The notes below the pieces were generated by a model that made no database searches, had not been told where the DNA came from, and saw only the letters and a program-made list of their open reading frames with translations. A stretch of 21,718 bases of DNA from a bacterium. GTDB taxonomy: Bacteria; JAMCPX01. Shown in pieces: positions 6,225 to 13,710 of the stretch. How positions within the stretch are numbered: the stretch's first letter is position 1; each line of letters begins with the position of its first letter. The DNA lies in NCBI GenBank assembly GCA_021787655.1, contig JAJYLM010000014.1, positions 1 through 21,718 on the forward strand. Reading direction: 5' to 3'. The position numbers were made by a program, and so were the translations under genes.

Positions 6225-6258
6225 ATAAAAAAAGCCTCCTTCTTTGAAGGAGGCTTTT
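6225..6258 (-). terminator. Intrinsic terminator of the rimP-to-cytochrome operon
   Basis: A 12-bp perfect stem (AAAGCCTCCTTC, loop TTT, GAAGGAGGCTTT) at 6231-6257 is followed on the minus strand by a T-rich run. It lies 34-67 bp downstream of the cytochrome stop codon and is the only clear terminator after pnp. Confidence 0.9.
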
Positions 6259-6291
6259 CGTGGTAAATTCCTGAATCAGTCTATCGCAGTT

Positions 6292-6570
6292 CTATTTTTT
6301 GCCTGACTGCAGAGACACGAGATAATCGACTATCTTCTGTGCGTCCTCATTACTGATAAAGTTAGCCCGCTTATTCTGCATCATCTTGACGGTAGTTTCC
6401 CATCCCGCGCGGTCCTTTTTCATATGCAATGCGATTGCATCCGAATGACATGCCGAGCATTTTGCCTTGAACAGCCCCGCTGCACCGTTATTCTTCCCTG
6501 CTGCCTGCACACCTGCGGCGCCCAATGCAACCATCGCTGCTGTTAGTACCAACAGTATAACCTTTTTCAT
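6292..6570 (-). CDS. Small periplasmic monoheme cytochrome c
   Basis: A 92-residue protein with a Sec signal peptide (MKKVILLV..., cleavage probably after Ala23 or Ala24) and one heme-binding motif, C38-S-A-C-H42. Downstream, RAGWETTVKMM supplies Met63 or Met64 as likely sixth heme ligand, and NEDAQKIVDYLVSL is the usual C-terminal helix of class I cytochromes. It would carry electrons in the periplasm; its partners are not in the window. A strong AAAGGAGG site precedes the ATG. The gene starts 38 bp after the pnp stop codon, with no terminator between, so it is probably on the same transcript. Confidence 0.88.
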   Translation of the reverse strand: MKKVILLVLTAAMVALGAAGVQAAGKNNGAAGLFKAKCSACHSDAIALHMKKDRAGWETTVKMMQNKRANFISNEDAQKIVDYLVSLQSGKK

Positions 6571-6608
6571 GCCTTCCTCCTTTCAAGAAATAGTATGTTC
6601 ATCGTCGA

Positions 6609-8720
6609 TCACTCAGCCTCGGGTTCACTCGTCTTTTGTTCGTTCTCGCGCAAGGCTTCGCGCAAAGACAGGCGTATCTTTCCTTCCCTGTCAATGTCGA
6701 GAACCTTGACCGGTATCTCATCGCCTTCCCTGACTACATCGTCGACCTTCTTGACCCTGTGCTCGGCAAGCTGCGATATATGCACGAGTCCTTCCGTGCC
6801 CGGGAACAATTCTACGAATGCCCCGAAATCCATGATCTTCTTGACCTTGCCTCTGTAGATCTTTCCGATCTCTGCTTCCTGGGTCAGGGATTTTACCATC
6901 TGCAGTGCTTTGGTCATAAGCTCGGTATCCGTGGATGCGATCCTGACCTTGCCTGAATCGTCGACATCGATCTTGACGCCCGTCTTCTCGACGATATTCT
7001 TAATGTTCTTGCCGCCCGGCCCGATGAGGTCCTTGATCTTGTTCGTCTTGATATTCATATGAACGATCCGTGGAGCATATTCGGATATGTCCGCACGCGG
7101 CAGGTCGATGGTCTTGAGCATGATATCAAGAATATGCAGCCGGGCTATCTTTGCCTGTTTGAGCGCATCCTGCATGATATCTTCCGTCACTCCGGCAATC
7201 TTGATGTCCATCTGGATGGACGTAACGCCGTCCTTCGTTCCCGCGACCTTAAAGTCCATATCACCGAGATGGTCCTCGTCTCCGAGAATATCGGTCAGGA
7301 TATAGTAGGCATCGTTGTTCTTTATGAGTCCCATTGCAACACCGGCAACCGGGGCCTTGATCGGTACGCCGGCATCCATCAACGACAGGGTAGCACCGCA
7401 GACCGTCGCCATCGACGACGAACCGTTGCTCTCAAGAATGTCGGAGACCACCCTCAGCGTATACGGAAAATCATCCTCCTGCGGTATGATCGGCAGTATG
7501 GCCCGCTCTGCGAGGGCACCGTGTCCAATCTCGCGCCTGCCGGGACCCCTCATCATTTTTACCTCGCCGACTGAAAACGGGGGGAAATTATAGTGCAGCA
7601 TAAACCGTTTTTTGTTCTCACCGATGATCTCATCGATGAACTGTACGTCGTCGAACGTCCCGATGGTCGTGACGACAAGTGCCTGGGTTTCTCCCCGTGT
7701 AAACAGGGCAGACCCATGCGTTCTCGGAAGCAATCCTATCTCGCAGGTAATGTTCCTGACTTCATTCAGCTGCCTGCCGTCGATGCGTTTCCGCTGATCG
7801 GTAATCATACTGCGCGCCTTGGCGGACTGCAGTTTCTCCAGCGCAGTTTCGACTGCCTCGGGCGTGTACGTTTCGTCCGCGGACAGTTCTTTCGCTGCCC
7901 GTTCGAACAAACGGCGCGTCTTTTCCTGGCGTTCCTGTTTCACCCGCGTCGTCAGAACATCATCCAGGTCTGCGCCGTATTGTTCCTGAACGATCCGCGC
8001 CAGATCTTCCTGGACGCCGGCATTGCCGTACTCACGCTTCTTGACGTTCATCTCCTTTGCAAAAGATTCCTGCATATCGATGAGCGGCTGCATCATTTTA
8101 TGGCCGAAGAATATGGCCTTTTGTATCTCTTCTTCAGGTACGATCTTTGCCCCGCCCTCGACCATGACAACGGCATCCCTGCTTCCGGCAATGATGATGT
8201 CGATATCGCTCTGTGCGAGCTGGTCCGTCGTCGGGTTGAGTATCAACTCACCGTTAATCCTCCCTACTTCGACAGCAGCGATCGGACCGCCGAACGGTAT
8301 GTCGGAGATCGTGAGGGCCGCCGATGTCGCTGTAATAGCGACGATGTCCGGGTCGTTTTTCTGATCGGCCGATATTACCGACGTGATCAACTGTATCTCG
8401 TAGTTGAACCCTTTCGGTATAAGAGGCCGGACCGGCCTGTCTATCAGTCTCGACGAGAGCACTTCCTTCTCGGAAGGCTTTCCCTCGCGTCTGAAATACC
8501 CGCCGGGGATCCTCCCTGCTGAATAAAAACGCTCCTGATACTCGACGGTAAGCGGTACGAAATCCTGCTTCTCGACAGGCTCGAAGCCTGCCACTGCCGT
8601 CGTCAAAACCCCTGTCTCTGCATAGCTGACATAAACAGAACCATGTGCCTGTTTCGCCATCTTTCCTGTTTCGATAGAAAATTCTCTTCCGCCCAGCTGG
8701 ACGGACTTCTTTATTGTCAT
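6609..8720 (-). CDS. pnp: Polynucleotide phosphorylase (polyribonucleotide nucleotidyltransferase)
   Basis: A 703-residue protein, normal PNPase length. It degrades RNA 3' to 5' with phosphate and can add tails. Domain order: first RNase PH-like domain (about 1-145), helical linker (about 150-300), catalytic RNase PH domain (about 310-540), KH domain (about 553-612, GPGG at 567-570) and S1 domain (about 619-687). Catalytic Asp481 and Asp487 are in GDEDHLGDMD, matching Asp486 and Asp492 of E. coli. The ATG follows the rpsO stop by 2 bp and its AAGGA site lies inside the last rpsO codons, suggesting translational coupling. A cytochrome gene follows. Confidence 0.97.
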   Translation of the reverse strand: MTIKKSVQLGGREFSIETGKMAKQAHGSVYVSYAETGVLTTAVAGFEPVEKQDFVPLTVEYQERFYSAGRIPGGYFRREGKPSEKEVLSSRLIDRPVRPLIPKGFNYEIQLITSVISADQKNDPDIVAITATSAALTISDIPFGGPIAAVEVGRINGELILNPTTDQLAQSDIDIIIAGSRDAVVMVEGGAKIVPEEEIQKAIFFGHKMMQPLIDMQESFAKEMNVKKREYGNAGVQEDLARIVQEQYGADLDDVLTTRVKQERQEKTRRLFERAAKELSADETYTPEAVETALEKLQSAKARSMITDQRKRIDGRQLNEVRNITCEIGLLPRTHGSALFTRGETQALVVTTIGTFDDVQFIDEIIGENKKRFMLHYNFPPFSVGEVKMMRGPGRREIGHGALAERAILPIIPQEDDFPYTLRVVSDILESNGSSSMATVCGATLSLMDAGVPIKAPVAGVAMGLIKNNDAYYILTDILGDEDHLGDMDFKVAGTKDGVTSIQMDIKIAGVTEDIMQDALKQAKIARLHILDIMLKTIDLPRADISEYAPRIVHMNIKTNKIKDLIGPGGKNIKNIVEKTGVKIDVDDSGKVRIASTDTELMTKALQMVKSLTQEAEIGKIYRGKVKKIMDFGAFVELFPGTEGLVHISQLAEHRVKKVDDVVREGDEIPVKVLDIDREGKIRLSLREALRENEQKTSEPEAE

Positions 8721-8722
8721 CG

Positions 8723-8992
8723 TTATTTCCTTATCCCTAATTTGTTTAATAATTCGTTATACCTCTTGTCCGAGCTTTTCTTTAAGTAATTCAACAAGCT
8801 GCGCCTCTGGCTCACCAGTTTGAGCAGTCCCTGCCGGGAATGGTGGTCCTTCTTGTGTACCTTGAAGTGCTCCTCGAGCATATTGATTCTCTGTGTAAGC
8901 AGGGAAATCTGGACTTCCGGCGAACCCGTGTCCTTGTCGCTGCTCCCGTACGATTTGACTATCTCTGCTTTTCTTTCCTTTGTTAATGCCAT
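8723..8992 (-). CDS. rpsO: 30S ribosomal protein S15
   Basis: An 89-residue protein, exactly the usual S15 length. Recognisable segments are DTGSPEVQISLLTQRI, HKKDHHSRQGLLKLVSQRR and LLNYLKKSS. It binds the 16S rRNA central domain early in 30S assembly. I chose the ATG at 8992 (MALTKERK) because GGAGGT sits 5 bp upstream. An ATG 15 bp further upstream would place that site inside the gene. It lies between truB and pnp, the common order. Confidence 0.97.
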   Translation of the reverse strand: MALTKERKAEIVKSYGSSDKDTGSPEVQISLLTQRINMLEEHFKVHKKDHHSRQGLLKLVSQRRSLLNYLKKSSDKRYNELLNKLGIRK

Positions 8993-9019
8993 GGTTACCT
9001 CCTGCATTCTACTCCTTGA

Positions 9020-9745
9020 TTATAAGGATCTATAGTTTAATTTTTTTAAAAGTGTTTCCTTGTCTATCAGGAAACTATACTGAGTATCATTGCGTTCCAG
9101 ATGCTGCCGCATATCCTGTAATTGAACAGCCTCTTCCACATGGAAACTTCCGACGCTCAAACGCCTCAGTGATGTCACGTGCGCACAACACCTTACCACA
9201 TCACCGATAGACTTTGCAAGGGAACGTATATAGGTGCCCGATGAGACCTCAGCGGTGAACACTGCATACGGAGGAACGAAGTCTTCCATCGTCAGACTCA
9301 GGACGTTGACTGTCCTCGGACGCACGTTCACGGCCTGTCCCTTTCTGGCGTACTGGTAAAGCGGCCTCCCCTTGTACTTGACGGCAGAATACACGGGCGG
9401 ATACTGCTCTATGGTGCCCTGAAATGATGCTGCGGCATCCTGCAGGGTTTCCCGCCGGACGCCGGAATAGTCGCATGTCTTCGTGACCGTGCCGTCACTG
9501 TCGAGCGTGTCTGTCTCCTCCCCGAGCTTGATGGTAAAGTTGTAAACCTTGTTCAAGCGCAGAAAATACTGGGCGAGCCTGGTAGCGGTCCCGGTCAGCA
9601 CGACCATGAGTCCTGTTGCGAGGGGATCAAGGGTGCCGGTATGCCCGATCTTCTGCACAGGAAGCAGGCGTTTCAGCTCCCTGATCACGTCATACGAAGT
9701 AATCCGGGCAGGCTTGTCGATGAGAATCGCTCCTGAAACGTCCAT
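9020..9745 (-). CDS. truB: tRNA pseudouridine(55) synthase TruB
   Basis: A 241-residue enzyme converting U55 of tRNA T-arms to pseudouridine. The catalytic motif GHTGTLDPLATG has Asp40 as nucleophile. Other family blocks are IDKPARITSYDVI at the N-terminus, YPPVYSAVKYKGRPLYQYAR, and SSGTYIRSLAKSIG. The protein is shorter than E. coli TruB (314) because the C-terminal PUA-like extension is small or missing, as in some other bacteria. The start overlaps the nrnA stop region (TAATATG), with one base between the two genes. Confidence 0.95.
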   Translation of the reverse strand: MDVSGAILIDKPARITSYDVIRELKRLLPVQKIGHTGTLDPLATGLMVVLTGTATRLAQYFLRLNKVYNFTIKLGEETDTLDSDGTVTKTCDYSGVRRETLQDAAASFQGTIEQYPPVYSAVKYKGRPLYQYARKGQAVNVRPRTVNVLSLTMEDFVPPYAVFTAEVSSGTYIRSLAKSIGDVVRCCAHVTSLRRLSVGSFHVEEAVQLQDMRQHLERNDTQYSFLIDKETLLKKLNYRSL

Positions 9746-9746
9746 A

Positions 9747-10715
9747 TTACCGGTGTAACCTCCCTCTGAGCTTTTCCAATACCCGGCGTTTTATATCGGG
9801 CAGCGTACCTTCCATGGTACACCCTGCCGCGTTCTTATGTCCTCCGCCGCCGAACGTTTCCGCTACATCAGAAATGTTCAGGTCGCTCTTTGACCTGAGG
9901 CTGATTTTGTACGTGCGTTCCGAGACTTCCCTGAACAGCACTGCCACTGCCACACCGGCGATGGATTTCGGATAATCGATCATGCCCTCGGAATCTTCCT
10001 TGGTTGTACCGGTCTCCTTGTACATGTTTTTCGTCAGTTCCACGGACGCTATCTTCCCGTCCGGGGAGATCTCGAGCGTACCGAGCACCAGGTTGAGCAG
10101 TTTCAGTCTCCCGGGTGACTGGTTTTCGTACAGCTTTTCACTGATGGCCGCCATATCCGCACCGCGATACATGAGCTCGGCAGCGGTTTTCATGGTCCTG
10201 CGGGTCGTGTTTCTGTACCTGAACGATCCTGTATCATAGATGATGCCGGCGAGGAGCAATGCGGCAATGGTAGGGTCAACGGTAATATGCGCCCTTCTGA
10301 AAAGGGTAAACACCAGTTCGCATGCAGCCGCAGCGTCCGGATCGACGATATTCAGATCACCGTACAAGGTGTTCGTCCTGTGGTGATCGATATTGACGGT
10401 GACCTGCCGCTTGAATCTGTCAAAATGTTTGCCCAGCATGTCTGTACTGCCGGCATCCACGCAGACTGCAACATCAAAATGATCGGATGGTACCCGTACT
10501 GTTACGACCTCAGCATGGGGCATAAACTTCATGAAGCCCGGTACCCCGTCAGCGTTGTACACGCTCACCTGCTTGCCGGTCGATCTGAGGTAATGGTACA
10601 GGGAAAGCGCAGCACCGATCGTATCGGGTTCGGGGTTGACATGGGACAAGATCACGAACTTCCGGTGTACTCTGAACAACCGCTTAAGATGTTGAATGGT
10701 GTTTGTACTTATCAT
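9747..10715 (-). CDS. nrnA: DHH/DHHA1 phosphoesterase, NrnA-like (oligoribonuclease/pAp phosphatase)
   Basis: A 322-residue DHH-family protein. Motifs: SHVNPEPDTIG (Asp31), CVDAGS (Asp87), IDHH (Asp110-His112), then the C-terminal DHHA1 domain with GGGGHKNAAGC at about 289-299. Family members remove nucleotides from short RNAs (nanoRNA) and dephosphorylate 3'-phosphoadenosine 5'-phosphate. Motif I normally reads P-D-x-D; here the first Asp is Glu29, a conservative change of a metal ligand. Its place between rbfA and truB is the conserved location of NrnA-like genes. No clear ribosome-binding site precedes the ATG. The 48-bp gap to rbfA is filled by a 9-bp tandem repeat. Confidence 0.88.
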   Translation of the reverse strand: MISTNTIQHLKRLFRVHRKFVILSHVNPEPDTIGAALSLYHYLRSTGKQVSVYNADGVPGFMKFMPHAEVVTVRVPSDHFDVAVCVDAGSTDMLGKHFDRFKRQVTVNIDHHRTNTLYGDLNIVDPDAAAACELVFTLFRRAHITVDPTIAALLLAGIIYDTGSFRYRNTTRRTMKTAAELMYRGADMAAISEKLYENQSPGRLKLLNLVLGTLEISPDGKIASVELTKNMYKETGTTKEDSEGMIDYPKSIAGVAVAVLFREVSERTYKISLRSKSDLNISDVAETFGGGGHKNAAGCTMEGTLPDIKRRVLEKLRGRLHR

Positions 10716-10722
10716 AGATAAT

Positions 10723-10769
10723 TGGGATTCTTGGATTTTTGGAATTTTTGGAGTTTATGGAATTTATGG
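10723..10769. repeat. Imperfect 9-bp tandem repeat between rbfA and nrnA
   Basis: TGG recurs at 10723, 10732, 10740, 10749, 10758 and 10767, giving units such as TGGAATTTT, TGGAGTTTA and TGGAATTTA (one unit is 8 bp). The array fills the rbfA-nrnA gap and runs into the rbfA stop codon (10764-10766). It is much more AT-rich than the flanking genes. Confidence 0.75.
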
Positions 10770-11111
10770 GTTATTTATTCTCTTGAGGGTTGCGTCTATC
10801 TTCTCGCCGTAATCAAGCGAGGTGTCGTACCGGAAGACGAGTGACGGCAGCGTCCTGATGTTCAGGTGGCTCGATTTCAATTCATGCCTGACAAACCCGG
10901 ACATCCGTTCAAGGGCTGCGGACGTCTTCTCCCGCTGCGCCTGATCGCCGATGACCGTGTAGTAAACAATTGCGGATTTAAAATCCGGTTTTACGTCAAC
11001 TTCGTTAATCGTGATAAATCCTATCCGCGGGTCCCTGACCTTCCTCGATATAATCGACGCAATCTCTTCTTTCAGCAACTCGCCGAAACGTTGTGGCCTG
11101 TTCGGTATCAT
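10764..11111 (-). CDS. rbfA: Ribosome-binding factor A
   Basis: A 115-residue KH-like protein needed for late 30S maturation. Recognisable blocks are NRPQRFGELLKEEIASIIS at the N-terminus, VRDPRIGFITINEVDV, and LPSLVFRYDTSLDYGEKID near the C-terminus. I chose the ATG at 11111, two bases after the infB stop (TGAAATG). A GTG at 11126 would add five residues and overlap infB. Translation is probably coupled to infB. The last codons lie in a tandem repeat that continues into the intergenic gap. Confidence 0.93.
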   Translation of the reverse strand: MIPNRPQRFGELLKEEIASIISRKVRDPRIGFITINEVDVKPDFKSAIVYYTVIGDQAQREKTSAALERMSGFVRHELKSSHLNIRTLPSLVFRYDTSLDYGEKIDATLKRINNP

Positions 11112-11112
11112 T

Positions 11113-13710
11113 TCAGTTCGCTGCACCCTCTTTTTCCATTCTGTAGATCTCCAGTTCGTCGTTCTTCTTGAGATCGTTAAACTTTTCTACGCCAATGCCG
11201 CACTCAAAACCTTTGTCGACGTCCTTGACATCTTCTTTGAATCGCTTCAGGGAACTGATCCGGCTGTCATACACGACAACACCGTCCCGGAGGACCCTGA
11301 CATTCGCTCCGCGTTCCACCTTGCCCTCAGTAACCATGGAACCCGCGATGGCCCCGACCTTGCTGATCTTGAATACTTCGAGCACTTTTGCTCTGCCCAG
11401 ACTCTTCTCGCGGATGACGGGCTTGAGCAACCCGGTGAGCGCCTTCTTCATATCATCGATAAGCTCATAGATGATGGTGTAGGTTTTGATCTGGATATTC
11501 TGGGTGCTGGCAATCTGAACAGCCTTTGCATCGGGCCGGACGTTGAACCCTATGATGATGCCGTCCGAAGCATCGGCCAGCATAACATCGCCCTCGTTGA
11601 TACCGCCGATACCCGCATGGATTATCCTGATCTTCACATTCTCTGCGGTAAGACCTGCTATTGCATCCCGTATCGCACCCAGGGACCCCATGACATCGCA
11701 TTTGAGCAGCACGGGAAGTTCCTTGATGCTGCCTTCCTCGATCTTCTTGTAGATGTCCTCCAGGGAGACCTTGGTCTTCTTCACGGGTTCTGATGCCTGG
11801 TGCTGGTCGTGCCGGTGATCCGTGATCTTTACAGCCGTATTTTCATCGTCGACCACCAGGATCAAGTCTCCCACCTCGGGAAGCGATTCAAAACCGATGA
11901 TCTCGACCGGCATGGCCGGACCTGCGCTCACCATCACATTGCCATTGTCATCGAGCAGTGTTTTTACCTTATTGTAATGTTCGCCGTAGACGATAAAATC
12001 GCCCTTCTTCAGCGTACCTTCCCTGATGATCGCCGTCGCGACAACACCGAACCCCTTCTCCATACGCGTCTCAATAATAGTCGCTTTCGCCTTCTTGTCC
12101 GGGTTCGCCTTCAGTTCCAGCATCTCTGACTGAAGCAGGATCAGCTCCAGCAACTCATTGATACCGGTTTTCTTCTTTGCGGAAATCATCGCATACAGGG
12201 TATTGCCGCCCCACTGTTCCGGGACAAGTCCGTAATCCGAGAGCTGCTGCATGACCCGCTGGGGCTGCGCCTCCGGTTTGTCGATCTTGTTGATCGCGAC
12301 CAGGATCGGAACGTTTGCAGCCTTGGCATGATCGATCGCCTCTATGGTCTGCGGCATGACGCCGTCGTCAGCGGCGACAACCAGGACAACGATGTCCGTC
12401 ACCTTTGCACCCCGTGCCCTCATCGCAGTAAACGCCTCATGGCCGGGTGTATCGAGAAAAACCACCGGCTTGTTGTCGATGAGAATCTTATACGCACCGA
12501 TGTGCTGCGTTATGCCGCCGGCCTCTCCTTCGGCAACCTTCGTCGTCCGTATCGCATCCAGGAGCGTCGTCTTCCCGTGATCCACGTGTCCCATGACTGT
12601 CACCACCGGTGGCCTCAATTTCAGCTGTTCCGGTGTGTCTTTCTCTTTTTCGAGGACCGCTTCGGGAGACTCTTCCTGCTTCATCACCACTTCGAACCCG
12701 ATATCTTTGATGACGAGGGATGCCGTCTCTGCATCCACACTGTCGTTGATGCCTGCCATAATTCCCAAAGCGATCAGCCGTTTAATAATTTCCGATGCTT
12801 TCACTCCCATCAGCTGGGAAAGCTTCGATACGGTCATGCGTTCTTCTATTTTTACGGTCTTCTTCTGCTGCGGTACCGGCTGTTTCGCCGCTCCCGGGAT
12901 GTGTTTTTCATGCCGTTGGTGCTTCTGCTGGATCTGCGGCTTCTTCGGAAATTCCGTCACCGTTTCGAGGATTGTTTCGTCTGCCTTGCTTTCCTGCAAC
13001 AGGTCGATCTCTTCTGCAAAATCCGTTTTCATTTTCGACAATATCTTCTTCTTGATAAAAGCCCCGGCCTTCTCCGGTTTTGCCTTGCCTTTACCCTTGG
13101 GCGCTCCGGGGGCTGTCTTGTCGGCAGCCGTTTTCCCGGCACTGCCGGCATCTGCGGACTCCTGCTGTGCCGCTTCACCGGAAGCTTGCTGGGCATGCGG
13201 TGCAGGACGGGCTTCACCATGCTGGACCTGCTGCTGGTGTGCTGCTTCGGCGGGTGCAGCCTGATGTTCCGCCGCAGCCGGCTTCCGCGCCTCACGCTCT
13301 GCCGCGGCAGGCCCGTGGATCGCGGGGGCTTCCTGCACCGGCCTTTTTTCCGGTGCCTGCCGGTGAGCTGTCGGCGTCTCCTGATGAGCTTCCCGGTGAG
13401 CAGGTGCTGGTTCCTGCACAGATACCGCAGGAGCAGGCGGTTGCTGGGGTCCTGCTTCGGGAGCGGCCGTCTCCTTCTGGACCTCCTGCTCGGCCGGCGC
13501 TGATTCTTTTCTCTTCCTCAGAATGGTCTTCGGCTTGACCTCCGCCTGGATCTTTTGTTTTTCCAGAGACTGCTTTAAGGTCTCCAGGTCTTTGTCCTCG
13601 ACTGAGCTGTTATGGCTCTTGACCGGTATGCCGAGATCCTCAAATTTTTTCATGAGGTCTTTGTAGGGAATATTCAGGTCTTTCGCTATTTCATGTACCC
13701 TTTTTTTCAT
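11113..13710 (-). CDS. infB: Translation initiation factor IF-2
   Basis: An 865-residue GTPase that brings initiator tRNA to the 30S subunit and promotes subunit joining. Layout: N-terminal IF2N domain (1-50), a low-complexity Ala/Pro/Gln/His/Glu-rich linker (about 55-200), a Lys-rich segment, a second IF2N domain (about 290-345), then the G domain with G1 GHVDHGKT (374-381), G2 GGITQHI (398-404), G3 DTPGH (420-424) and G4 NKID (474-477), and the C-terminal beta-barrel and tRNA-binding domains. It overlaps the nusA stop by 4 bp (ATGA), with GAGGT as ribosome-binding site inside nusA. Confidence 0.97.
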   Translation of the reverse strand: MKKRVHEIAKDLNIPYKDLMKKFEDLGIPVKSHNSSVEDKDLETLKQSLEKQKIQAEVKPKTILRKRKESAPAEQEVQKETAAPEAGPQQPPAPAVSVQEPAPAHREAHQETPTAHRQAPEKRPVQEAPAIHGPAAAEREARKPAAAEHQAAPAEAAHQQQVQHGEARPAPHAQQASGEAAQQESADAGSAGKTAADKTAPGAPKGKGKAKPEKAGAFIKKKILSKMKTDFAEEIDLLQESKADETILETVTEFPKKPQIQQKHQRHEKHIPGAAKQPVPQQKKTVKIEERMTVSKLSQLMGVKASEIIKRLIALGIMAGINDSVDAETASLVIKDIGFEVVMKQEESPEAVLEKEKDTPEQLKLRPPVVTVMGHVDHGKTTLLDAIRTTKVAEGEAGGITQHIGAYKILIDNKPVVFLDTPGHEAFTAMRARGAKVTDIVVLVVAADDGVMPQTIEAIDHAKAANVPILVAINKIDKPEAQPQRVMQQLSDYGLVPEQWGGNTLYAMISAKKKTGINELLELILLQSEMLELKANPDKKAKATIIETRMEKGFGVVATAIIREGTLKKGDFIVYGEHYNKVKTLLDDNGNVMVSAGPAMPVEIIGFESLPEVGDLILVVDDENTAVKITDHRHDQHQASEPVKKTKVSLEDIYKKIEEGSIKELPVLLKCDVMGSLGAIRDAIAGLTAENVKIRIIHAGIGGINEGDVMLADASDGIIIGFNVRPDAKAVQIASTQNIQIKTYTIIYELIDDMKKALTGLLKPVIREKSLGRAKVLEVFKISKVGAIAGSMVTEGKVERGANVRVLRDGVVVYDSRISSLKRFKEDVKDVDKGFECGIGVEKFNDLKKNDELEIYRMEKEGAAN

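Noticed and set aside
7593..8522. Long plus-strand frame (309 codons) opposite pnp
   Set aside because: Antisense of a fully conserved PNPase with intact motifs; no start signals and no recognisable protein.
8993..9007. Upstream start for rpsO at 9007
   Set aside because: It would put the GGAGGT ribosome-binding site inside the gene; the start at 8992 gives the canonical 89-residue S15.
11112..11126. GTG start for rbfA at 11126 overlapping infB
   Set aside because: The ATG at 11111 lies just after the infB stop and gives the usual RbfA N-terminus; GTG would add five unconserved residues. Not fully excluded.
12328..13503. Long plus-strand frame (391 codons) opposite infB
   Set aside because: It is the antisense shadow of the well-conserved IF-2 frame, has Arg/Leu/Cys-rich unnatural composition and no ribosome-binding site.
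13060..13550. Low-complexity Ala/Pro/Gln/His stretch as a possible separate repeat gene or phage-like element
   Set aside because: It is in frame with infB and matches the variable linker that IF-2 proteins usually carry between their N-terminal domains.
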